Assembly (NCBI GenBank): GCA_021234155.1
Contig: JAJEKV010000031.1
Coordinates: 13,573,748 to 13,637,747, forward strand
DNA length: 64,000 nt
Origin: Isoetes taiwanensis
Lineage: Eukaryota; Streptophyta; Lycopodiopsida; Isoetales; Isoetaceae
Direction of reading: 5' to 3'
Shown here: piece after piece, positions 55,917-64,000 of the stretch
How positions within the stretch are numbered: the first letter of the stretch is position 1
Layout of the letters: each line of letters begins with the position of its first letter
Notes under the pieces: generated by a model
Databases searched by the model: none
Seen by the model: the letters and a program-made list of their open reading frames with translations, nothing else
Told to the model about the DNA's origin: nothing
Program-made: the position numbers and the translations under genes

Positions 55917-56636
55917 TTACACTTGAAAAATGACATAAACAACAACACTAGTACCACCTCCATGCATATCCTGTCTGCATGTAACACCTTTAGAGTATGG
56001 CCATTGCTCTACGCCATTGCAAATTAGCATCTCAAAGACTTCACACAATTGAATGAGTTCCCTTTTAAATGTTGAGACAAGTTTGGTAGCGTCAGGCGAT
56101 GAAAGTGGCAAAATTGTATTATTAGCAGACATCCATAAAGGGTTACTGGCATCCTCAAGTATAAGCTGAGTAACTTGCATTGCAGTAGTATGACCATTGA
56201 AGTCATCAAGAAGAATAGCATGCCCTAACTGTTTGATTTGAGCAATGTCATCATAAAGATCACCATAAGGATCATTGCGGTCTACATCATATTCATCATA
56301 GAAAGATGATGATGTAGAGGGAAAGTAACATGTAACAACAAAAATGGCACTACCATTGTTGCAATGGAGTTTGATCCACATGTAGCGGTTATATCTATCA
56401 GCTTTATGAAGCGTGATATATGGAGCAAGGGTATCTTTGGAATAGCAAGCAACCCCGCCACAGTCATTAAATAATGAGAAGTATTGATAGCTTGTGAAAT
56501 GAGGTAGCCTTTTGGTAGAATACTCCCATGTTTCCATGAGTAGAAGGATATCCATATCTTTTGCAATGGAATTCAGACCATCACCTTTACGCCAGGAAAA
56601 ATCTCGATAATTCCAAGACATTAACCGAAGGCACAT
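55917..56636 (-). CDS. LINE copy 3 endonuclease domain, 239-codon open frame
   Basis: This is the APE-type endonuclease of the element, which nicks the target site. It starts MCLRLMSWNYRDFSWRKGDG. The Asn of MSWN and the Glu of LLMETWE correspond to catalytic positions. It continues GGVACYSKDTLAPYITLHKA, RYNRYMWIKLH, FVVTCYFPS, then GHAILLDDFNGHT, where the usual GDFN is DDFN. It ends shortly after VEQWPYSKGVTCRQDMHGGG (the usual R-S-R-I-D-Y and SDH part is lost). The frame is open but truncated, so activity is unlikely. The ATG at 56636 is the natural ORF2 start in this family. Confidence 0.85.
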   Translation of the reverse strand: MCLRLMSWNYRDFSWRKGDGLNSIAKDMDILLLMETWEYSTKRLPHFTSYQYFSLFNDCGGVACYSKDTLAPYITLHKADRYNRYMWIKLHCNNGSAIFVVTCYFPSTSSSFYDEYDVDRNDPYGDLYDDIAQIKQLGHAILLDDFNGHTTAMQVTQLILEDASNPLWMSANNTILPLSSPDATKLVSTFKRELIQLCEVFEMLICNGVEQWPYSKGVTCRQDMHGGGTSVVVYVIFQV

Positions 56637-56639
56637 TTT

Positions 56640-58292
56640 CTAGGAAGATACATTTAAATTATGAGTCATGTGAACTGAAGAGGCTTGTTCCATAGAGGTG
56701 AGGGCAGCAGTAGCAGCAGCAGCATCAACATCAGCAGCAATAGCAACAGGTATACCATTAGCAACATCGTGAGAGGAGGGGCCTTGAGCATGAGAAGATG
56801 TGGTGGGTGCAGAGGATGGAACAACAAAATGCACATTTGCAACTGTGGCGTGTGTAGTATTTGCAGCAGCAGTGGTATGAGTGTCCGTAGCATGATGAAA
56901 CGTGTCAGCAAGAGTTGCATGAGATTGTGTAAAGATGCGTAGTTTTCTACGGATCAATGCAGCCTTACCACCATTCTTTTGAATATCCTGGACCTCTTGT
57001 AAATCCTGGCGCCTGGCTAACTGCTATGCTTTAGTAAGATCAAAATCCAAATTCAGAGATGTCCCTTTCAATCGCTTTGCTTGCTTAAGGATATCCATTT
57101 TAATATTCAAATTTGGCGTTATAAATTTCACTATGCACGGGCGGTGAGGCTGTAATGCTCCTATCCTATATGCAGCAATAACAACAACTAATGTTGTGAG
57201 GTCCAATTTAGCCAACACCAAAGTCTATACCTTATGGTGCAAGTCCTCTGACGCTTCTTCTTGCATGCCACAAATCACCAAATTACACTGATGGTTGTGC
57301 CTGTCAATGTATTCTCGATGCCTTTGAGCAGATTTAGATGCAATACCTGTTACATGGGAGTGAAAATTGTGAGGAGGATGAATTAGGCATAGATTTCACA
57401 TTAGGATCCTTATGCTTTGGAGAAGAAGCTGGAGGTGCCTTGGTTGCATGAGAATAAGAATGTTCTAAAGCAGCAATTCGGTCAGATTTTTTCCTTAGCA
57501 AACTCAGTCGCCTGGCAGGTCAGGCTTTCTTCCAAGGCTCTCATGCGAGTATTGCAACTGTAGACATATCAGAGACATGGCGGAGTAAATCTTCCCTCTG
57601 CTTACCTATATCAATCATTAGGTGCTCTACAGTTATATGACAAGCATCAAACTCTCGCTTTGCGCCTTCCCAAAGCTTTGCATGCTCAGCATTAATTTTG
57701 CCCATGAGTGTTTCAAGGTCATTACAACACTTTACAAAATCAGACCTCAATGCACGTCTGAATTGTGTCGTCTCCTATTGCTGCATTTCCAAAGTAGCAG
57801 TAAGAATGTCAAACTTATTCTCTAAGTCTTTTTGAAGCAAATTGACATAGAGAGGAAGATGGGTTGGAAGAAGGACCTTGGGTAAATCTCCAGGAGTCAA
57901 TGTCTCAGCAATCAGCTCTCCTTCATCAGCCTGAATTGAACCTCCAATGCATGTTGGAGGTGTGTCTGGGCAATTTGTGTTTGCAGCACTTGTAGCAGAT
58001 GCAATCGGATCCTCATCAACACCATGTGTTGAATCTCCAATGCATATTGGATGTTCCCCTGAGCTATCTGTACTGCCAACACCCGTGGAAATTGGCATTG
58101 GACAACATTGTCTCGTTGGGAGTAAAGATGCAATGCCCTACCCAATGTCTGCTGTTTTAGATGAGTGTCTTTATTGCAATGTCGAGTAACCTCACCGTTG
58201 AAGCTGTTATCTTTGTTCATGGATCTTGGAGACTTGAAGGGATGACGACGATCAAACTCTAGCTGCTTAAGGGCACAATAACAAAAATACAT
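56640..58292 (-). pseudogene. ORF1 of LINE copy 3, L1-type RNA-binding protein
   Basis: Broken frames on the minus strand give an N-terminal low-complexity part (58098-57775), a helical, charged segment likely to form a coiled coil (KCCNDLETLMGKINAEHAKL, 57750-57541), and a C-terminal domain. In that domain NLVICGMQEEASEDLHHKV (about 57280-57225) leads to GALQPHRPCIVKF and AKRLKGTSLNLDFDLTKA (57221-57024). That last part matches the L1 ORF1p C-terminal layout (PxRPRPxxVKF and aAxxLKGT). A low-complexity Thr/Ala/His-rich stretch (56957-56640) precedes ORF2. Stops at several places make it non-functional. Confidence 0.75.
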
Positions 58293-58299
58293 TCAAAAT

Positions 58300-59034
58300 A
58301 AAAATTTAGTTTCAATAAATGAGCTATAAAATACTGTAGCTTTGGCATTGACCGAGTTACTATTCCAACTTTGACTCCAAATTTCCCTTCTCAAATCTCA
58401 ATTTTACAACTTCGATTCAACACCTTCTTTACATTCAAAGGGTTTACACTTCCAATCAATTTTAGCCTCAGTGTAATTCTTTATAATCTTCTTCCAATAT
58501 CTTTGCCCTTTTTCTATTTGTATTCAAAACCCAACCTTAGGTAAACTTGCAATATATGAACTTTAGGGAACTTAATCTTCGTAACTAAGAATATGTTGAA
58601 CATGTGAAATACACAACAAGGGATTTGAGATGAATAATTGTATATGCATATTTCACACTAAGTCTGATATTTTCAGATTTTACCTCATCGAGAGTTTGCA
58701 CAAACTTTTGGGATTTCTTCCAAAAATTGACTTTTTGCTTCTCAAATTGTTACCTTTTGCACGATCGGATTTCTATTGTATGTCAGTATATTTTAAAAGG
58801 AAAAAGCTCAGAATTGTTTATCTTACCTTGAAGTACAACTTCCAAACTTGTAATCTTTGTACGTAGAATGATTTTCTACTATTGCGAATCAACGATCCGT
58901 GAATACTTTTTAGCTGTTATCTCCTCAATAAACTTTTGTTAGATGTGAAGGGACTTTTGATTAACTGGTTCATGATGCATTTGAGGTATAGACATGGAAT
59001 ATTTCTTGTGGCTGAATCATCTCTTTTGGAGTGC
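58300..59034. other. AT-rich spacer left of the solo LTR
   Basis: The 78-codon plus ORF at 58630-58866 is unrecognised. No repeats were noticed. Confidence 0.4.
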
Positions 59035-59039
59035 TCTCC

Positions 59040-60523
59040 TGTGACGTCCCCTGCTCCATCTACGATGCTCCTATCGTATCAGAAGCTGGAGTTCATCCCT
59101 CTGGCAACACGAGCTGACAGAGGCCATCCACCTGACACCAATCCCTTGCTGCCTGGCAGGGGTTCGATGGGGAAGAATGGACGTGTCATTCATCCCGTCT
59201 CCCCTCAGGATCGTCCTAGCTGTGGAAGTGTAAGTAAACATGAAAACATGACATCAAATACACATAGCTCCACGTCGAAGGGTGGCTCACCATGACATAC
59301 ATCTATAAGAACATCAATAACATCAAATGGAAGAAGTCTTACCCAAGGCTCAGATTCAAGGGGAATGGACTGACGGCTCCGGAAGTTATTGTAGATGAAA
59401 TTCATGGCAATTGAATTGGGCTGGCATAGGAATAGGGCTGTTGGATAGTCCTCTCCATCCACCACTCATGTGCATACTTGGCAGAATAGCCTTGGGACCT
59501 GACCGTAGCCTGCCGGGTAGCCAAGAGGGCTATTGCTGGGTTGCATCTCCCAAGTTGCAATGAGGCAGGGGAAGATCACTCCCTCCAGAGGCATGCATGC
59601 CCACCACAGGCAGCTAGAGAGCCACTGCTCGTCTATGACTTAAACCTCATTGAAGGTGACAAGTGGTGTCGAGCCCATGCCTTGCCCACACGCAGTGGCA
59701 AACAATGAGGTCTAGCGCACTGAAATCCCTAGTAGGCTTTACACACCATAGGGATCAATCTGCGTTGGGACAAGTCCTCCTTATCTACCGGTCTAGCCCC
59801 GCCAACCACAGCCAGGTGGGCTCATATGCACAGGCCACAGTAATTGGAAATTAATGAGGCTATCTAGGTACATCAACTACTAAGGCTTTCAGGGTCTCTA
59901 TCCCCTTTCCCAATACACATGAGTGTGCATAGAATAGAACATTAGCATCCATAGAACTGAAACATAGAATAACATCTAATCTATCTACCTAAACATACAT
60001 GGTTAGGTTCCTTTGTTAGGGCTTGTGATCTCAGAATCTAGAAGGCCTCTAAGACTAGCTCATTGCCAGACTAGAAGTCGGCAATGCACAACAAAATTGT
60101 TATTTACCTGAATCCTGGCTTGCTCCACCTCCTCAGAAAGCGTTCATGCTTCTGTTTGGGTTGAAGGCGACTGAATCTGGGAGATCTGTTGTGCACGGCC
60201 AGTTTGGTGGTGCTTGGCAATGCAGAATAGCGCTAGCACTTGGCCTGCTCAAGGAAGTTGGAATGCGAAAAGGGGAAAGGTTTAGGGTTTCCCTTTTGGT
60301 TCCTTTAATGACACTTATAGGGCTAGGGCTAAATGGGCATGTGGGGTTTTTCCATGTGGCAAAAGGGGTTAAATGCACATTTAAAGATATGTGCAACCTA
60401 GGAAGTTGCCCCCTCGGGTGCAACCCTTTACGGTTCTAAGTACATGTCATCAAGGCGACATGTAGGAGTGACGTGGTCGTATAATATACGTATTTGTATC
60501 GTATATTATGCTGGAACGTCACA
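59040..60523. mobile_element. Solo LTR candidate, 1,484 bp
   Basis: It starts TGTGACGTCCC and ends GGAACGTCACA, so the ends form an imperfect 11-bp inverted repeat with the TG...CA of LTRs. A 5-bp direct repeat, TCTCC, flanks it (59035-59039 and 60524-60528), as left by LTR-retrotransposon integrases. No gag-pol lies inside. An ATAATATACG/CGTATATTAT hairpin (about 60481-60510) stands just before the right end. Short ORFs inside (58936-59295, 59663-59854, 60146-60439 and the minus ORF 60423-60133) show no known domain. A small non-autonomous element with the same ends is the alternative. Confidence 0.75.
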
Positions 60524-60528
60524 TCTCC

Positions 60529-61395
60529 TGTTCACATGAAAGATAGTAAAACATAAGTTGTAAGTGAATTTTATACAATTGAGCACATGGGCTGATTTCA
60601 AATCCATTGGCCAAAGCATAACTATGTTGAAATGAACAATTATAGCACAAGAAAGTTCTAAAACCTGCATGGCTTGAAAAATATAAGCAAACCATCTTTT
60701 AGCCAAACATGAAGTTAAGAATGTTAATTTTGCATTCAAACGTGCTACAAGCTCTTATATGGCGGCAGCATATCCTTGATATTGTAGCCTTGATTATTTT
60801 GCCTGATTCTATACTTTTGCCAAGCTATATATTTTTGAACTGAAATCATAAGATCATTAGGTAACTTTAAAGCCTTTTTCACCAGTGCCAGTATCAAATG
60901 AAAGGAACCTGTTGATTGAGTGAATCCATAATATATGCTAGGGTCACAATAAGTAAGAAGTTCTGTAATTATGCCCTTTCATGATACATGCATAGAAATG
61001 CACACAAAGGACAACAATTTTGATTTTCTAATAGTGTAATAGCATTACAATCCAGTTTGGGTGATGCAAAATTGAGAAGGCTATCTTTAGCATAGACTTT
61101 TTGGGAATAATTGGATTAAGAACCTGGTACCTCCAAGATCTTTCTTGGAGTGATATCATGTTTTTCTTATATATATTATAATCTTTCTTGTTTCATCACT
61201 TTGAAGGATGCAAAGTAAAATTTTATATGGTGATCAATATCCCAAACGATATGAAGCATTCATAAATTGCATTTTAGAAATTAAATCACCACATTATTAC
61301 ATGATTTTTTAGCATATGTGGGTAATTATAGCTTAAAAAATCCCATCTGATTTTGGACTTCCTGCTTCCTTCTTAGATAGGATAATCACATTTTT
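60529..61395. other. AT-rich spacer, nothing recognised
   Basis: No ORF with a known domain and no repeat noticed between the solo LTR and the tetranucleotide repeat. Confidence 0.4.
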
Positions 61396-61448
61396 CTAGA
61401 TAGATAGATGGATGGATGGATGGATGGATGGATGGATAGATAGATAGT
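61396..61448. repeat. Compound microsatellite (TAGA)n(TGGA)n(TAGA)n
   Basis: About 12 tetranucleotides: TAGA repeats on both sides of a central run of eight TGGA-type units. Confidence 0.95.
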
Positions 61449-61499
61449 ATAATTTTTATAGAAGAACAACAAAATATAACTAAGTTGATTCCTTTATCT

Positions 61500-62330
61500 T
61501 GTTGCAACTTTCTTTTTCTTAGGAAGTTTCTTCATAGGCAGAACCATATGAGCCTCTTCAATAGGTCTCTCAACTGGTTGTTCCTCGTACGGTTTGAGTT
61601 TAGAGCCATAATGTAGGAAACAAATCACCTCTTAAATTTATTAATTGGGTACCATTTGAGTTTAGCTTCTGCACTATAAATGGATCTAGCCATCTAAGTT
61701 TTAGTTTATCCAGATGTTTTTGATATCCAGAGTCATAAAGTAGAACCTTCTGACCCTCTTCAATATTTTTCTGCTTTTGTCCCAAGCTTTCCTCCTATGT
61801 TTTCGAACTTTTGTGCCCAATTTGATCTTTATTGGTCTTCATCCAAGGCTCCCAGCTTTGCATAATCCATCTTGTAAAAATTCTGCATCACCTAATGTGT
61901 GATGAATAGCAACTCGTAAAGAAGTTATTATAAGGTCGATGGGCATCACTGGCTTTATGTCACATGCAAGCTGGAATGGTGTGTGACCTGTAACAGGTTT
62001 ATAGCTAGTTCAATATGCCCATAAAACTCCTGGAAGCTTAGCTTCTCCCAATCTATTTTCGACGAGTCACATCCTTTTTTAAGGATTGTAGTAAGAGTCC
62101 TATTTGTGGATTTTGCTTGGCCATTTGCACTGAGGTAGTATGGAGTATGGGAACAAGTGATGCTTCAGTGCAAACATTAGAGTCAGAATTATCGCCATAG
62201 CAAAAGCATTGTATTGATGCAGGAGTGCAGAAATTTGGAAGGGAACATGTTGGGTGGGAGTACCGGCATCTCCAGAATCCATAATGGACCAGGAACCGCG
62301 ACGTCAAACTAGAAAATAGGACCATGCTGC
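61500..62330 (-). pseudogene. Ty3/gypsy integrase C-terminal half, degraded
   Basis: Integrase joins retrotransposon cDNA to the genome. Minus-strand frames give HTPYYLSANGQAKSTNRTL (about 62155-62100), DWEKLSFQEFYGHIELAINL, TKAEKY/NIEEGQKVLLYDSGY and the C-terminal beta-barrel part KLKLRWLDPFIVQKL with a GSKLKPYEEQ tail (61785 to about 61570), ending in a Lys/Arg-rich stretch near 61500. The order is that of plant Ty3/gypsy elements. The Glu of the catalytic D,D-35-E triad, normally in NGQAES, is Lys here. No LTR pair or upstream RT is found, so only a fragment remains. Confidence 0.8.
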
Positions 62331-62639
62331 CTCAGTACCTGCTGCTACTAGTACATTGACCTTGTTGTATTATAGGGGTTGCAGAGGCAGAAACTGATGC
62401 ACATTTAGCTACAGCTCTGCATTTCTTCATTGATATCATGCATGTGAAGATTGTTGGAGTTGTATGTGCTACTAGTTGGGAGCGGCAACACCTGGTCGTT
62501 ATCGACATCTTTTGGTTCGGTTTCATGATGCTCTCAGCTGCCTACATATTCTTCAGCATGGTAACCATCTCAAAGGGACTAGTTTTTCAGTACAAGAGGA
62601 TCTCTCTCCTCTTAAATTGTGTAACCATATGGTGAGTCT

Positions 62640-64000
62640 TCGCCGATCTTTAGGGTGGGACGTAGAGTTCGCCACGGATGCCCATTGGCCCCTTGCCTTT
62701 TCACCATTGTTGCAGAAGCCCTCTCGCAGTTGCTGAACTCGGCGGTGGAGGCGGGTGTCATAGAGATGTTAAGGATGGCGGACGGGTCACTAACAGATTG
62801 GAAGTCAGTACGCCGATGATTCCTTCCTTTTCTTACAGGCCGATGAAAGGAATTTATTGAACATGAAGGAGTTTTTGGACACATTCTCTATTGCCTCAAG
62901 CTGTCTAATAGACTGGACGAAGTGCTCGGCATTGTGGCCATCAGAAGAGCCCATGCCCGCTATGTTATCTCACTTTCCTTGGCGAACGCAGCCGCAAGGC
63001 AGATGCTCTAGGCTCTTGGGTATCCATTTTGGCATCGATATTTTGGGGACAAGTATTTGGGAGGATATTTTGGTAGGCCTGCATCGGCACCTTAATTGGT
63101 GGAAAGGTGGAAAACTCTCCATGGCTGGCAGGATCACAGTAGCGAAGTCGGTTTTATGCTCAACGCATATTTATATGGCATCTATCATCCTTGCGCCAGA
63201 GAGCAAGATCAGGAAAATTTCCGCTATGATCCGTAACTTTATATGGGGAGGTAATGAGGAAGGGGCGGTGGTTAAAGTTGTGTGGTGGACATATGTGCGG
63301 CCCAAAGCTGAGGAAAGCCTGGGCATCTTAGACCTCTCTCTCCATAGCAAGGTCCTGATTTCTAAGTTCATTTTTGCGATCCTCGAGAATGAGCTGGATC
63401 GCCTGGCATGGTTCTGCTTCATCAGTCTCTGTCTCATTTAGTAGTTTTCCATAAGTCTGCTGCCCTACGAGGCTTTCTTGGGCATTATTCGTGGATACCA
63501 GGCCATATATCAATGCCTCTCCCTTTCTGAAGGGGCTCCTACGTGCCTAGGAGCAAGTCCGCTCGAGTTGATTTGCGATTGATGGTTAGCGCCATCGCCA
63601 TGGTGGTTTTCCCTCTCGGCCCGAGTGCATCACCTTTGGCATCATCTATTGATCCTCAGCGCAGGCGGACACACCATGGGGTCTTGGCAGTGGAGGATTG
63701 GTATTTTGACAGGCAGTTGGCGCCCTAGCAGCTTTTTCGTCATAGGTTTCGGCTTCAGGAGCGAGATAGTGCTATCTGGGCTCGAGTGGCAAATGGTTTG
63801 CGACTGAACCCTCCTCAAGAGACGGGTCGAGTGTGTCGGTGTCATCCGAAGGTCGACCCCTCAAACTTTGTGAAGTCCTGTTATGAGCTTCTGGCAATTC
63901 AGGATGAGCTGCCCCCCTCGGACGGCTGGGGTCTACAGGTACCAGGAAATGATTGGAGCAAAATCTGGAGATGGGTGTGGCATCCAATTTCGCCCCCCCA
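62640..64000 (+). mobile_element. L1-type LINE fragment running off the right edge
   Basis: Plus-strand reading gives RT motif B (RHGCPLAPCLFTIVAEALSQ, 62670-62730), the YADD active site (SQYADDSFLFLQADERN, about 62802-62850), the long thumb frame 62857-63441 and, after a few frame changes, the start of a zf-RVT region near the edge (KIWRWVWHPISPP). The family is the same as the large LINE at 34.5-41.2 kb, but this copy is GC-richer. The 5' border lies somewhere between 62340 and 62640 and could not be fixed. The 3' end is outside the window. Confidence 0.85.
62857..63441 (+). CDS. LINE RT thumb region, 194-codon open frame
   Basis: Open frame directly after the YADD motif: LLNMKEFLDTFSIASSCLID, NWWKGGKLSMAGRITVAKSV, THIYMASIILAPESKIRKIS and IRNFIWGGNEEGAVVKVVWW. 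It aligns throughout with the same part of the 843-codon RT frame at 35127-37658 (LSMPGRITVAKCVLSNTHVY, VRNFIWGGNELEAMVKVAWA). It is a fragment with no start of its own. The family continues beyond 63441 in other frames to the window end. Confidence 0.85.
   Translation: MNMKEFLDTFSIASSCLIDWTKCSALWPSEEPMPAMLSHFPWRTQPQGRCSRLLGIHFGIDILGTSIWEDILVGLHRHLNWWKGGKLSMAGRITVAKSVLCSTHIYMASIILAPESKIRKISAMIRNFIWGGNEEGAVVKVVWWTYVRPKAEESLGILDLSLHSKVLISKFIFAILENELDRLAWFCFISLCLI

Larger units (their letters stand above)
54160..58292 (-). mobile_element. Decayed LINE, copy 3 (ORF1, endonuclease, RT)
   Basis: Minus-strand order is ORF1 (58292 to about 56640), endonuclease (56636-55917), linker (55514-55164) and RT (about 55150-54500). 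RT motifs are SDPSNYRTIMVSPTFSKLL-like text near 55080, CFVDFTPAFDTVPHEL (motif A, near 54860), GVR-stop-GCPLSPTLFGLYIDQ (motif B, 54770-54700, CAA to TAA) and LMYADDVLLMAY (motif C, near 54625). It is the same family as the copies at 8.7 and 41.7 kb and the best preserved for ORF1 and endonuclease. No A-tail or target duplication was identified. Confidence 0.85.

Noticed and set aside
56685-56942. Ser-rich plus ORF opposite LINE ORF1
   Set aside because: It is the antisense shadow of a GCA/CAT-type low-complexity stretch in ORF1 on the minus strand.
59040-60523. Cut-and-paste DNA transposon with TGTGACGT inverted ends
   Set aside because: TG...CA ends with a 5-bp duplication fit an LTR better. 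hAT, CACTA and Mutator families leave 8-, 3- and 9-bp duplications respectively.

Overview
The window reads as nuclear DNA from a land plant with a large, repeat-filled genome. The evidence is two intron-containing plant genes with GT/AG splice sites, plant-type L1 LINEs, a plant-type Helitron, a Ty3/gypsy integrase remnant and no prokaryotic gene organisation. A fern or another seed-free lineage is my guess, based on the repeat load and the divergent PIF protein. It is not proven.

Only two host genes can be built, and they converge tail to tail. A PIF-type bHLH transcription factor lies on + (last coding exons 18503-20773, 5' exon not found). PIGX, the GPI-mannosyltransferase I stabilising subunit, lies on - (23704 to 21724, four exons, 951 nt coding). 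They probably share nothing beyond position: one is a nuclear light-signalling regulator, the other an ER membrane subunit of GPI-anchor synthesis.

The rest is mobile and repetitive DNA. From 1.6 to 7.9 kb two arms of a 19-bp minisatellite plus about 150 bp of unique sequence face each other in inverted orientation, around tandem repeats of about 310 bp (each with a long telo-box palindrome) and about 815 bp. At 8.0-8.5 kb there is a 157-bp tandem repeat. At 8.7-13.4 kb (-) lies a GC-rich, frameshifted LINE; AT-rich relatives lie at 41.7-43.2 kb (-) and 54.2-58.3 kb (-).

From 24797 to 31222 (-) sits a Helitron whose ends are fixed by hairpin, CTAG and TC signals and by a paralogous empty site next to it. 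It carries a broken fragment of a TPR-containing, TRANK1/UvrD-like helicase gene. At 32742-33334 (+) is a young 5'-truncated LINE with an 11-bp target duplication. At 34546-41166 (-) is a near full-length L1-type LINE with a 12-bp target duplication, itself interrupted at 38573-40047 by another 5'-truncated LINE (+) with a perfect 16-bp target duplication.

Further right are an 836-bp tandem duplication (44.5-46.2 kb), a long AT-rich stretch with small duplications and a possible SINE (46.2-54.0 kb), a solo-LTR candidate with a 5-bp target duplication (59040-60523), a Ty3/gypsy integrase remnant (-, 61.5-62.3 kb) and an L1-type LINE (+) that runs off the right edge.
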